From Hysterangium stoloniferum (lineage: Eukaryota > Basidiomycota > Agaricomycetes > Hysterangiales > Hysterangiaceae), in NCBI GenBank assembly GCA_015178975.1, contig WHVD01000070.1, forward strand, positions 124,001 to 188,000: a stretch of DNA of 64,000 nucleotides. The letters are read 5' to 3'. Position 1 is the first letter of the stretch. The number at the start of each line of letters is the position of its first letter. The notes beneath the pieces are model-generated. The model saw nothing but the letters and a program-made list of their open reading frames with translations. It was not told where the DNA came from and made no database searches. This document shows positions 44,496 through 55,864 of the stretch, piece by piece. A program made the position numbers and the translations under genes.

Positions 44496-45030
44496 CTGAA
44501 GCTCCAAATGCTCAACAAATCTCGAAGACCAAACTGAGAAAAGTTGGTAGACGCCAAAAAGTGTATTATATAATCAGCCTTACACTCGACGCGCCCACAG
44601 CGGAACATAACCCGTTGATGAAAATTACCAGAAAATATTAAAATTTCATTTGTTGCCCAAAATACCGAATCCCCCACTAGATCATCGATGACTGATCTCG
44701 ATCAACATCGGGTACCATTAATCGAAAGATACACCTATATCCTTCCCTAAGGGCAGAGCTTTGGAAATCGCATATATTTGCCGTAACTCGTAGAAAATGG
44801 GCACCTTATTATTGTCCTAATTAACTCGATCAGTTGCCAGTATCGTTTACTTCCCTCTGGCTGCGCCGTACATGTAATCTTACTCCACTCTCCAGGAATA
44901 GCCACGGCTGTCATTTCTGTGACAGATTTGGAAATTGCGAGCGCTACGAGAATGCCAATGGATCCACTTTCTGCAAGCTCCATAAGTAAACCCACCTTTC
45001 TGAGGCTTTCTTACTCTCGTTAAGCCCTAG
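44496..45030. promoter_or_regulatory. Shared intergenic region of a divergent gene pair
   Basis: 535 bp between the start codons of UTP10 (minus) and the PLD-family gene (plus). It must hold both promoters and both 5' UTRs. I see no convincing TATA box; the AT-rich stretch at about 44555-44650 is nearest UTP10. The 82-codon minus ORF here (44747-44995) has no known domain and is probably chance. Confidence 0.55.
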
Positions 45031-47604
45031 ATGCCTTCCGATGCCATTCTTCAGCTCGTAAATAACGGTAAAACTCTAACAAAGGCCGTCGCTAGTAGTC
45101 CCGAAGAACATATCAGCAAACTCGCCGAGAAACTGTACTCTGGTATACATGCTGGCGGCAAGACTGCCAAGAAAGCGAAGCAAGCTGAGGACTACACCCA
45201 AGAACATCTGGACAGAGTAGCGAAATGCGGCAGATTTCCATATAGACCCAGCGATCTCTTTTTAATGGTGAGCGCGCCATTACCATCGTTATAGAGCCAT
45301 CTCCGACCGACCATGTCCCAGGTATACTCTGACGTCTTGGATACTCTGGAGTGCGATCCCTGGAATGGTATGGTATCACCTCCATTATTGGCTTCGTCTG
45401 GTGTAATACCTCTGTCAATTGTCTCAGTGTATGTATAGCCAACATAGAATTAATTTGAGTGCCTTAATGACTGTGTCATCTAGAATACCAGATATTATGA
45501 GACATTATCGAAATCTTATCGCCAATGCCGAAACAGAAGTTATGATTGCAACAAATTACTGGGAATTTTCATATTCGTCCTCCCTGTCAGTGACAATCAT
45601 TATATTAAGAGAATTGCGCTTATAGTCTTTCTGTTAGTGTTCATGACGCTTTGATCGAGTTATCAAAACGTAACGAAGGAAAGCCCACCAAACCTGTGGT
45701 AAAGCTCATATACGATCGCGGAAACCCCAAACAGGCCTTCAAAAACCATCAAAGGGTTCCTCCAGAGAGTTGGGAAGCTGTGGGTCTTCCTAAAAAGGAA
45801 GAAATACCCAACATAGAGTTCGAGGTGCTGGTGAGCTCGTTTTACTTTTATATGCACGCCAAAGGATACTGTCTAAGTAAAATAGAATTATCATAGACCC
45901 ATCATGGGCACATTTCATGCGAAATATATGATTGTTGACCGCAAAATTGCATGTCTCAATTCCAACAATATTCAGGTTTGGTGTTACATCCCCGTCTATA
46001 TTCCATGCATCGAAATTGACCCCCGGGCCCCTAGGATCGTGTCAATGTTGAAATGATGACCCATATTGAGGGCCCAATTGTTGATGCATTCTATGACATG
46101 AGTCTTTTATCTTGGTCTGAGGCCCTCCAACCCCCACTGCCACTTATCAACGGAAGACTTCCCGACAACGAGAGCTATAAATTCGGAGAAGAGAACCTCT
46201 ATATAAATGGTGGGCTTTTTTCCATCCGCTATAACATAAGCCTCACTGATTTTTTTTGTAGATCCCATCCTGACCGAAGGCGCAATAACCGACAGAGCTG
46301 TCTGGGACACCAAAGCCAGCAACCACCAGCGAGACCATGACGATCCTGATCCTTTACCAAACCAGCGCATCCCTGCACCGGAAAATCTGGCAGGTAAAGA
46401 AGTTCAAAATGTCGATGCAGAATTAGCTGCAGCTGTGAATACACATGGAGCACCACGGGCTGTAGCTGACCATTTAAGTTTGTATCTCGACGTACTATGT
46501 TTATAATAACTATTCATCGATCTTCTAGATGCGGGTATACAACATACCAAACCGTCCGCTGGTCCTGAGGCTGCCGAAGGCTTTCATCCTCATATATTAC
46601 ACAAGCCTCACAAGCCATTCCCAATTGCTATGGTCAACAGACCGCCGCATGGAAGTAGGTTATCATTTCACACTGTAGGAAATTTGATCATGACAATTTG
46701 GTCAGCACCCGGACATAGAAATGTAGATGTTCCCCAGAACGCCGCATGGTTGGCAGCCTTTCGATTGGCGAAGAAAACCATATTTATGTGAGTGTGAACT
46801 GGTTTGGTCGAAGCTCTCCAAAGTTCAAATTTGATGAAAAAACCTCCAGCCAAACACCGACATTCAACGCAGAGCCAGTTGTCAAAGAAATCCTGGATGC
46901 TTGTCGACGTGGTGTAGAGTGCACGATATACGTTGACCTCGGCTTTAACGATGGTGGAGGTGCGTCTAATGGACATACTTCGCTGACATTCTTTATCTCT
47001 GGATTCTGCAGAAATGCTACCTTTCCAGGGAGGGACGAATAGCAAGGTTGTTGCCGGGATGTACAAAATGCTAAATGAAGAGCAGAAGCAACAATACTTA
47101 AAAATATACTGGTACACCGCAAAGGATCAAGACAAACCTATTGACGCAGCGGAGAAGCGAAGGAACTGTCACGGTAGATGCCACTATAATAGGCTTGTCT
47201 TATGATAGCTGATGGTGCATTGTAGTTAAATTCTGTACAGTTGATGACCAGATCGCGATCCAAGGTAATGGTAATCAAGGTAAGCAGCACCAAGTCATAC
47301 AAACCTTTATCATCGCTATTCATGAATACCACCCATTTATTTTCCATTTCCAGACACACAATCATGGTTCCACTCTCAAGAAATCAACATCATGGTAGAC
47401 TCCCCGGAAATGTGCAAGGAATGGCGAGCCGGATTAGAAAATAATCAAAACACCGCTTTATACGGGAGAATCGACAAGGACGGATTGTGGCGTGATAAGA
47501 ATGGTACTGTTTTGGACAGTAAAGCGGGGGAGGGGGGACCGGGTGAGATTCTCAAAGGGCTTTTGGGAGCCGTTGCGCGTGTTCAGGGGAAGGGCGGGTT
47601 TTAA
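45031..47604 (+). CDS. Phospholipase D superfamily protein (two HKD motifs)
   Basis: 13 exons: 45031-45267, 45322-45428, 45484-45585, 45626-45830, 45886-45975, 46035-46209, 46262-46477, 46529-46654, 46706-46787, 46850-46959, 47012-47173, 47226-47279, 47354-47604. They sum to 1917 nt, 638 aa, with phase kept throughout. The first catalytic motif is FHAKYMIVDRK (H-x-K-x4-D) in exon 5, followed by NSNNIQD. The second is HVKFCTVDD, whose His and Lys are split by the intron before 47226, followed by GNGNQDTQSW and SQEINIMVDS. Upstream is the ATNYWE signature. Such proteins cleave or transfer phosphodiester head groups (phospholipase or cardiolipin/PG-synthase-like); substrate unknown. No signal peptide or membrane segment is evident at the N-terminus. 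Both active sites look complete, so it is probably active. Confidence 0.9.
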
Positions 47605-48132
47605 TCATTGTTTCTGGTAGACGTCTGTGGGTGGTATCTGGTGAGGGATTTGTTTGGGCTATTGAGCGATGATGCACAATTCGACTTGAATAGTCCGAAA
47701 CTGTTTTGGCTTTTGTCTGTTGTTACAACCACAAATGGTACAATGTATGCCCGAGATACTTTTGGGACTTTTCGAGCTTGGAAGGGACTACTAAGAATTG
47801 TGACGAAAGGGATTTATGTAGATATATTGCCTAAAGCGATTGTGATACATACTGACACCACTTTGCGTATTTCGAGCACGGTGAGAAATTTACAGGTTTG
47901 GGATATTCCCTTTCTTGCCGGAATTATCTCATTCAGGCAAATCGTCGATAAATGTACAAGACCTGTGATAAATACAAGGAGAAAATATAAGTAGAAATAA
48001 GCTAAGATACCGCCATGTCCCGCCCTTGGCCACAAACCCAGTTGGGATCATAAGGCAGGACTTCTAACCCATACTTCTATGATAAAGGTTATACGGTTGA
48101 GAGGAACCTGTGTGCGTCAAAAGTTTTTTTCG
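47605..48132. other. 3' flank of the PLD gene; no gene seen
   Basis: About 530 bp. A plus-strand ORF of 128 codons (47608-47994) follows the stop almost at once but has no domain and no start context of note. I take it as 3' UTR and spacer. Confidence 0.5.
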
Positions 48133-48291
48133 GAACCATGCTACAATAATAATATTCTTGAGTGTAAATCATATTAGATATCAAGCAGAGACTTACCGAT
48201 AAGATTACTTTTCAAAGGCTTGACGACAGAGGGCCATAATCGCTAGATTGTTCAAATTCAACATGATAACTGGCAAGCAGGCTGTAAGCCT
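48133..48291 (-). pseudogene. Fragment of UTP10 (end of exon 28, intron 28, start of exon 29)
   Basis: About 160 bp that align with 37275-37435 in the same orientation, including the intron: ATAATATTCTTGAG, ATATTAGATATCAAGC, AGCCATAAT and GATAACTG are shared. By eye about 80% alike with small indels. The copied piece includes an intron, so it came through DNA, not a spliced mRNA. Confidence 0.78.
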
Positions 48292-48564
48292 AGTTCGGAC
48301 AAGTCACATTTGTCCATTCTATCATTTTAACAGTTCCTACCCAACAAAACAGTCCTGACACCCAACTGGGTGTCAGGACAAGGTAATGAACACGTCAAAT
48401 AACAAAACATACAGTTATTAATTCCAATGCTGACAGTCACCAGACAAACGGGCATCTGATCAACACCAAGCCCATCTCTACCTGATTCTGACCTATCACT
48501 GCTACATACCAAAAGCGGCACGACCCTTACAGGGTGGCCGGTGTTTTACATTCCATGCATCTGC
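48292..48564. other. No gene; contains an inverted repeat
   Basis: At about 48333-48382 there are two inverted copies of a segment around CCTGACACCCAA, so this may be a small hairpin or a MITE remnant. No coding sequence is recognised. Confidence 0.4.
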
Positions 48565-50865
48565 TCAGCCACATCCACCAAACCATTTTGTAGCAGCTTG
48601 ATGCCCTGTCAGCACAGGCAACATCTGCCGCAGTGCAGGGACACCATAATCGCGAGAGTGATTGACAAACAGGGCATCTCTTGAGCGATTAATCATCGCT
48701 TGAATTACTGTTCTGACTTCATTATTGATGTTGCGGTATGCGCGAAGGCCACGGAAATCAATTTGGTAGCGGGGTGCTTCCATATCATACATTGGGAGTC
48801 GGAAGTTGTATTGGGTCGGGCTTGTGACAGTAATACCTTGGTTCTCTGTTAAGGCATAACAATGGACGGCAGCAATATAAGGCAGTTTGTTGGCATGCGA
48901 AAAGAGATAGAGGTCTTCGGCAGATTGGATCCCGACCTTACAAGGATTCACCGACTGCCCCGTTTTGTCTTGGTCAAGATTTACTGAAACTGTACATTTC
49001 CTCGACTAGAAAAGTAGATAGGGGCCATACGGTCGGTAAGATCCTGATTCAGCTGACATACAACTGCTGTCCCGCGTAACCAAATTGCCCAGGCGTATTT
49101 ATCACGCATCGGAGTGGAGTCATTTGCCTTCGCATAGTGGGAGAAATGGAAGTAGGCATCTTCAAATGCATCTTCAAAAGTTTTGCTTGCAGAGGTCAGG
49201 CTCAGCCGCGTACGGTTAGCAGGTATGGATTGACGAAGATCCTTCCATGCGTCATCGGTAAGAAGGGCCTTGTAGTAATCTGCGACTCTCACGGGTGTCT
49301 GGTATTTGAGGTCACAGACCTTTCTTAATCCATTAATCGCGTGGTCCATCGCAGAAATACTGAGAGCGCGACCAATCAGCTCTCCGATGGCACCTTGCCA
49401 TGCCAAGCCATGATCAATAAATTCCATCAACAGATCCCATAAGTTCATGTGTCGACTCCCATTCATATAGTAATTCATGATCTGCGCGGATGCTTCCGCA
49501 ATAAGAGGCTCAGGGGATGATCCGGTCACAATTGTTTGCCTGTTTTCATGCACCGAATAAAGCATTCGCAGGTGGTTACGCACTAGTTCTTCTTCGAATT
49601 GTTTTGCATAGACGGCAGCAGGAGAGAGGTCAAGAAGAAGTCGAGCAGAGAGAATGGCAATTGATGACACATTAAGTTTGGCTGGGGCCTCTGGGGGCCA
49701 AGTGCGGCCAGAAAGCTTCTCACGGATAATGTGCATGATTACATCGTCCGTCATACTTGCTTCCGAGCCTTTACGAGACAAATAGCTTGAATAGAATCTG
49801 TAGTGATGAAGAGGAATGTGAGGTTACAAAACAATCAAGTTAGGTCAACCTACAGAGGTCGTCCAAATTTTGCCGCAAATTCCAAAGTACCAACAGAAGT
49901 CAAGGTCGCTGTGTTGGGGACAAGGGGGTCGGCAATTATATGAACATCAAATGGAAGTTCCGTAAACGGGGCAGGAAGAAGACGTTCATCATCTCTTTCA
50001 CGAACAGATGGTGCGTTCTCTTTCGATGGTGTGAGGCGAGGAATTTGGCTTGCCGTCGAGAGACTGACGACTCCAAAAGCGCACATGACCACCTCATTTA
50101 ACACCGACTTCATGCGCAAGTACAAGGTATAGTCCGATCCTATGTCTATTTTACGATGTGTGTAGAGCACATGGACCTCATCCAAAGAAATGAGGATGGG
50201 GCAGACAGAGGTCAACGGCCAGTCAGAACAGCGCCGCTTCAAACCCTCCTGAAGCTCTTGAAAAGATTGCTGGACATTTTGAGAATGGGTTTTTACAGCA
50301 TTTTTGACCACAACTTCATAGAACTTCATTCTCTGCGGCATATCCGCAAAGAGATCATAGAAGAGCTTCGCCATTTGCACATATGTTTTTGTACCCATAG
50401 GAATAAGCTGCTGGACTTCAAGATGTGCTGATGCGAAGAGAGAGGATAGGAATGATCTGATGTGCGCTTTGCAACTAACTTCGTCTGCTGTACCTGGTGC
50501 AAGATAAAAGTAATTGCGCACTGCTGTGTCGGAAAGAGGGTATGCTGGAGTAAATGTGATCAACTCTCCATCAAATATTCAGAATCCATGCCACGGACCA
50601 AAATAATTTTTCCCAAGCTCCTCGCGTAAACACATGGGGAAGAGAATCCAACTACATCCACAGTCTTGGATTTTCCCGTTCCAGACGATTGGGTGATGGG
50701 GATAATTTTGGCATAATTTCGCTCTACTGGTAGCACGTGAAGATCATCGATGGCTCGGAGCAGGATTGTGTGCGCGTTGCCATGGTATTGCATACCCCAT
50801 GCACTTACTACGGCTAGATCACAAATCTGGTCATTGTGGTAATGACTAAGGTTATGAACAGACAT
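48565..50865 (-). pseudogene. P-loop NTPase-like gene, frameshifted
   Basis: The minus strand reads a Walker A (QSSGTGKSKTVD, about 50670) and, past a one-base frameshift, MCLREELGKNYF. After an intron (50545-50598) comes AYPLSDTAVRNYFYL and a Walker B-like ILISLDEVHVLY. After a second intron (49798-49853) comes a long helical C-terminal part (FEDAFEDAYFHFSHY), and past another one-base frameshift at about 48990 the last 128 codons ending at 48565. I know this layout from large families of P-loop proteins in Agaricomycetes whose function is unclear. The two frameshifts suggest a recent pseudogene, though sequencing error cannot be excluded. The 5' end is uncertain: a further exon may lie at 50935-51040. 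Confidence 0.65.
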
Positions 50866-51219
50866 ACCATCCTCTAAGCCGGGATAAATGTAAGTATAAT
50901 ATCAGAATGAAATGGGGGGAGATCAAGCGTACTTAGTTCCATTGGAACGCCCAAGGCTATCTTCGGCCACACTGGATTTCAGAGCTTTGCTGTGATTGTG
51001 GTTAAACCCGAACGAACCATCTGACAGTCCAAAATATATGCATGATGCATAATTAGACTACTCCAATCATTCTTTGCCACACCTGTGAAGAGTGGTGGAT
51101 TCTGACCGCTCAATATATGAAGAATAGTGTTTATTCAACTACTATTAGAGAGTATTGACCGTCAGTACAATACTATAGACTACTAGACTGTTAGTACTAG
51201 TATAAGAATGCACTGCACG

Positions 51220-53188
51220 TGTAATGTATTAGCCTTATTTTAATACTATTTTCCGAAAAAGGAGTCCAATGCTCTATCAAAATGTGCAAATACTCAATTC
51301 ACTACAAGGTAAAATAATTTAAGTATTTGATATTAATCAGTGGCAGCCTAAATAGACTTAGAACCCCTGAAGTCAAGAGTTTACTTGAATATATGCACCC
51401 TACTTCGCAAAGAAGGTTTTGAGAGCTGCTTGTGCAAGCTTGTTCTTTTTCTGTGATAACAACTACTAAAATAAGAATAACAATTTACTGATTCCGAAGC
51501 TAGATTTAACTTCAATGCTAGCTAGTTTATATATATTTTATACTATTTGTCAAACAGTAAAAATATTTATAAACGGGTCAAAAGATTAGATATAAAATAA
51601 AACACTATTTGGCTAATATATGCTTTTATTTACACTAACCTACAAGGTCTACTGTGATATTAACTTATCAGGATCTTAATGTAGTCTTAAGGATTCTGCA
51701 AGGATATTCTCAGTATTTGTTTATGTGAATATGCTTTACTGATTCACAATAAATGAACAAAGGAACGGGATTATTTGCAATGTAATAAACAGTCAAATTA
51801 CTCAACTAGAGGTGACTGAAGTCTTAAACTACAAATAACAATGTAAGGAAAACTAATAATCAGTACTCAATTAAGAGATGACTATAGTATGAGATTATTT
51901 ATATATTATTAGTTGATAACCAACAACTCTAACTGAGGTGGAAATAATATATAAAAGATAGCCACTATTCAGTTAAGAAGTGGCAAGGGGGAACAAAAGT
52001 CAACAACTCAGATTGAGGTGACAGGGGAACAGCAGATCAGTCAACAGCTCAGATTGAGGTGACAAGGGATCTGATTGGGCCAACAACTCTGATAGAGGTG
52101 GCAAGGGTTTCCAACAGCTCAGATAGAGGTGGAATGAGATGTCCAACTGCCCAGATTGGGGTGGAGTAGCCTGCTTGCTGCAGTGACACACACAGATGTG
52201 GTGGGTTGATGTGATAATATGATTTATTGGTTCTTCTATTCAAGGCTGGAGCTGAGCTCCTTATATACATTTTAGTCTGAGACATTTAGAAGATTCTAGA
52301 AGATTTAATGATGTCATTCTGGGAGGAGTGATGTCATTTAGAATTTTCTAGAATTTTCTAGAGCATTGTGGAAGGTTCTAACTACTTCTAAGACACTATA
52401 GAATATTCTTGGCATAATGGAACATTGTAGAATTTTATAGAATATTCTACAATATTCTATCTAATATTAGTACCTATTAACTAATGTTCCATTGGAAGCC
52501 ACTGGAATGTTCCAGAGAGTTTCCTGTTTTTGTTGCAGTAGCATATATGATGACATAATGCTCTTGCGCCTGTGCGCGCGCATGACACCCTTCGCGTCTT
52601 GTGACTGTCACGTGTTGTGACCGTCGCGCGCCTTTGTGACCGTCGCGCGCCTCTGTGACCGTCGCGCGCCTCTGTGACCGTCGCGCGCCCTTGTGACAAC
52701 TGTCACCTGTTATGACGGTTGTCACTCGTTGTGACGATTTTCCCGCGCGCCGTGTAATAAACGCCAGGCCGGTTTTATATTATTATATAATTATTATATT
52801 TACTTTTAGTTAGTTATAAATATAATATTTTATTATAATAATATAAAAATATATATATATTTCGCCTTGATAATGCGTGAGTATTTCAAATCGCGTTTTG
52901 TCGGCGTCGGAGTTTGAAATATCATGTGAATGTCACATGATTACTCGCGCGTTGTGAATAAGCGCTGAGTCGCCGACATATTAATCAAAAAAGAATAAAA
53001 AGTAGAAATTCAATAATTTGCTTAATATATTAGATACAAATACAAAATAAATTGTATAAATTCAAGATATATCAAACAAATATTGTACAATTTAATCGTC
53101 GCAATATAATTACATTTGAATATTTGTTTTCACAATTTGTTAGGGGAAATTGTTTAAAAAATTGAAAAAAACTTAGAAATACATAACA
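51220..53188 (-). mobile_element. LTR-like element B2 (1969 bp), inverted relative to B1
   Basis: TGTAATGTATTAGCC..AAATACATAACA, with the perfect duplication GCACG at 51215-51219 and 53189-53193. On the minus strand it has the TATATAAGGAGCTC box (complement of about 52250-52267) and the CACCTC..GAG..GTTGG repeats. There is no ORF. Confidence 0.9.
52580..52740. repeat. 19-bp tandem array in B2
   Basis: About five units of GTGACCGTCGCGCGCCTCT and variants, then single GTGAC/GTCAC motifs. It has the same position and period as in B1 and B3 but is GC-rich and shorter. Confidence 0.8.
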
Positions 53189-53804
53189 GCACGCCTCAAG
53201 AGCAACTGTATAGTTGCTCGTGATGGCTTAGAACAGTAAGATAATGAGTTGACCTTTTACGGTACAATTAGTAGCTAGAAATAAGTAAGATACTCAGCTA
53301 AAGACTGAGTATCTAGGATAGAGTAATAGTAGCGCAAGTCGACTACAGTGTCGACGAGCGCAAAGTCTTGAAAGTGGAACTCGACCTTAGCGGTTCGAGT
53401 CCAAAAGGCTATTAGTAGACTAGAGAATGCTACCCTTATGGTAGCTGAGATACTACCCTTGACACCTCTCGCTATTCGACGTCTGAGTCGTTATGAGGTG
53501 GTGTCTGCTGGGTAAAAGTTGTCTGTCTCTTTTGGCGCCGAGAGCGCCCATACGTATACACAAAGCTTTGAACTACAAAATCAAGGTGTGCTCGAAATAT
53601 AGAAAGAATATAAAGAAAGAAAATAAAAGGTAAATAATAAAGTACTATAATCCAGTTATTATTCCTTAGTCCAGGTATGCATATATGCATACCCTTTACA
53701 GTGCCCCCCAGTTCGAAGGGATGTGCTATACTAGGTGTCGAAGAGCATCTGGGACGCCGCCCCAAGCTTCCTGTGAGGATCCCCCAAGGTCCAAAATGAG
53801 GTTT

Positions 53805-54527
53805 TGTTACGACTGTGTCGTAACCCTTCGCAAACCGGCGGCCCCCGACGGAATACCCTCGTTATACGTCTCCGACAATACAACACCTCGGAAGCCGTCG
53901 GACCCCCGACGCTGACGTATGCTCTCCGGTCAATCAAACCCGACTACGCCTTTCTGTCTGGTTATGTTTTGATATGTCCCTTTCATCATGTTGATCCGTC
54001 TCATCTTATGTTCCACATATGTCTAACTATATTCGTAGTCCTCGAACTATTTCCTTTTATCGTAATTTCCATTCTCGGTTATCATCGGCCTCCGAACTAA
54101 TCATAAACTTCCTGTTCCTAGTCAAGCTTATTGTTAATGCCGTTTTCCGCCCTCCTCCCCATTAGTACTTTCTAGACGCCTGTTACTTGTATATGAACTC
54201 GCTGTAATTGTAGTTACTAGGCAATCAGAATATCGACTCAGAATACCCTCATACGTCTGTAGCAGTCTCATACTAGGAGAATCTCTCTTCCGCCTTCGCG
54301 TGCGCTCGTCCACTCTCGGCCCCGACCCCTTGGCCCGACACCTGACTTTTCCTTCGGTTCCGATCGGTGTCTTGCCGAAAAGTTCTTCTTAGGATTTAGT
54401 CTTCGCCTGTCCGAAATTTAAGGACAACCTACGGATATTTGCGAGGGCGCAGCATATAAGCTGAAGCCAAGTCCTTCCGATCGGTCCCCGTCGGCCACCG
54501 ACATTAGTCAGTTTCTAGTTCTTAACA
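53805..54527 (+). repeat. 5' LTR of H1
   Basis: TGTTACGAC..TTCTTAACA. TATA-like TATAT lies at 54190-54194. The segment 54223-54233 is the exact complement of the PBS, which places the likely transcript start at about 54223, 33 nt after the TATA. That gives U3 53805-54222 and R/U5 54223-54527. Confidence 0.93.
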
Positions 54528-54529
54528 GT

Positions 54530-54540
54530 ATATTCTGATT
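54530..54540 (+). other. Self-priming primer binding site of H1
   Basis: ATATTCTGATT, two bases after the LTR, is the exact reverse complement of AATCAGAATAT at 54223-54233 in the LTR. It has no TGG start, so no tRNA primer fits. In Tf1 and related chromodomain elements the first 11 nt of the RNA fold back to such a site. Here the match is also 11 nt. Confidence 0.78.
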
Positions 54541-54565
54541 TCACACTCGCATTTTCCGTCTAATC

Positions 54566-55864
54566 ATGCCTCCGAGGAAAAATGCCAAGCCTAGCGGCGA
54601 AGCAGAATCTTCCACTCTCAAGTCTCCTTTCCTGTATACAGCCCGAACTACTCAGAAAACTCCGTTACCAGAAACCTCCGAAGAATCTCGCTTTGTGGAA
54701 ATTACAGGCGATGCTGAAGAAGTAACCGAAGCAACCGACCCCGAAGCAACTGAGGAGATTAACAATCAACCAGTTTCGGAACACGAACCCGAGGATGGCG
54801 ACCAACCTCAGGCTAGTGGCTCCAAGAAGTCTGCAAAGAAGAAACCGGCTCTCGACCCTGAAGAAACATGGGAATTGTTTTCAGGTACACTAGGATCCCT
54901 TAATGAATTCCTTAAAAGCAATATCAAGGAAAAGGAACCTGGGCAAACCCGAGTCAACAAACCCGAGCCATTTACTGGCTCAAACCCGAAGAAATTGCCG
55001 ACATTTCTCATGCAATGTCGATTCAACTTTCGGGACCGCCCGGCTGCATTCGCAACGGATGACCGAAAGGTAAACTTCGCACTCTCATACCTTAAGGATT
55101 CCGCAGCAGCCTGGTTCGAACCCGCATTCTCTGGCCTCATCTCTGAAGACCCCGATTGGCTCCACGATTGGGATGCCTTTGTCGAGGAACTCGAAACCAA
55201 CTTCGGCCCCTACGACCAAACCGGCGATGCTGAAACCGCGCTTTCTAATCTCAAAATGAAAGACACTCAGCGCATCACCGATTATATTGTCCAGTTCAAC
55301 AACCTCGCCGCGCGTTGCGACTGGGGCGATTCGGCCCTCCGTTACCAGTTTTACTCCGGCCTTCCGTCTCGCCTCAAAGACGAAGTCTCCAAAGGAGAGA
55401 CCGGCAAGCCGAAAACCCTCCCTCTCATGCGCCTGAAAGCCCAAAACGCAGACGCTCGATACTGGGAACGACGTTCGGAAATCAGTCGCGAAAACCCGTC
55501 GGACAAAAAATCATCGGACAACAAAAATGCCAACAAGTCTGGTAACCAAAACACCAATATAACTGGCAACTCGACTTCCGATAAGAAGTCCGAAAACAAA
55601 GGGTCTAACGACAAAAAAGGCAAGGGCAAACAGTCGAATAAGTCTCAAGACAAAGACAAACCCGACCTAACTGGCAAACTCGGCTCCGATGGCAAGCTCC
55701 TTCCACAGGAAAAGCAACGCCGAATGGACAACAACCTTTGTTTGTTGTGTGCAGATCCCGGACACCGAGTCGCTGCATGCCCAAAAGCCACAAAAGCCCG
55801 ATCGGCCAATACGGCCACGACCTCACAACCGGCCAAGCCGGCTGCCGAGTCGAAAAAAGATTAA
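54566..55864 (+). CDS. Gag of H1
   Basis: 432 aa from ATG 54566, 26 nt after the PBS. An acidic N-terminus (to about residue 110) is followed by a retrotransposon gag/capsid domain (FTGSNPKKLPTFLMQCRFNF, YLKDSAAAWFEP, NFGPYDQTGDAETALSNLKM, YSGLPSRLKDE). A Lys/Asn/Ser-rich linker follows, then one zinc knuckle CLLCADPGHRVAAC (CX2CX4HX4C, about residue 390), and a basic tail. The knuckle should bind element RNA in the particle. The stop at 55862-55864 lies within the pol frame. Confidence 0.93.
   Translation: MPPRKNAKPSGEAESSTLKSPFLYTARTTQKTPLPETSEESRFVEITGDAEEVTEATDPEATEEINNQPVSEHEPEDGDQPQASGSKKSAKKKPALDPEETWELFSGTLGSLNEFLKSNIKEKEPGQTRVNKPEPFTGSNPKKLPTFLMQCRFNFRDRPAAFATDDRKVNFALSYLKDSAAAWFEPAFSGLISEDPDWLHDWDAFVEELETNFGPYDQTGDAETALSNLKMKDTQRITDYIVQFNNLAARCDWGDSALRYQFYSGLPSRLKDEVSKGETGKPKTLPLMRLKAQNADARYWERRSEISRENPSDKKSSDNKNANKSGNQNTNITGNSTSDKKSENKGSNDKKGKGKQSNKSQDKDKPDLTGKLGSDGKLLPQEKQRRMDNNLCLLCADPGHRVAACPKATKARSANTATTSQPAKPAAESKKD

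Larger units (their letters stand above)
51084..53700 (-). repeat. 3' LTR (L1) of element G2, interrupted by B2
   Basis: TGTGAAGAG..CCCTTTACA. Without B2 and its duplication it is 643 bp, the same as 643-1285. On the minus strand it follows a PPT (complement of 53701-53713), so it is the 3' LTR of the G2 element to its right. The 5 bp before it are ACACC; the partner would lie beyond the window. Confidence 0.9.

Noticed and set aside
44747-44995. 82-codon minus-strand gene between UTP10 and the PLD gene
   Set aside because: It lies in the space both promoters need and has no recognisable domain.
47608-47994. Separate 128-codon gene after the PLD gene
   Set aside because: No domain, starts right after the PLD stop, and is better explained as 3' UTR.
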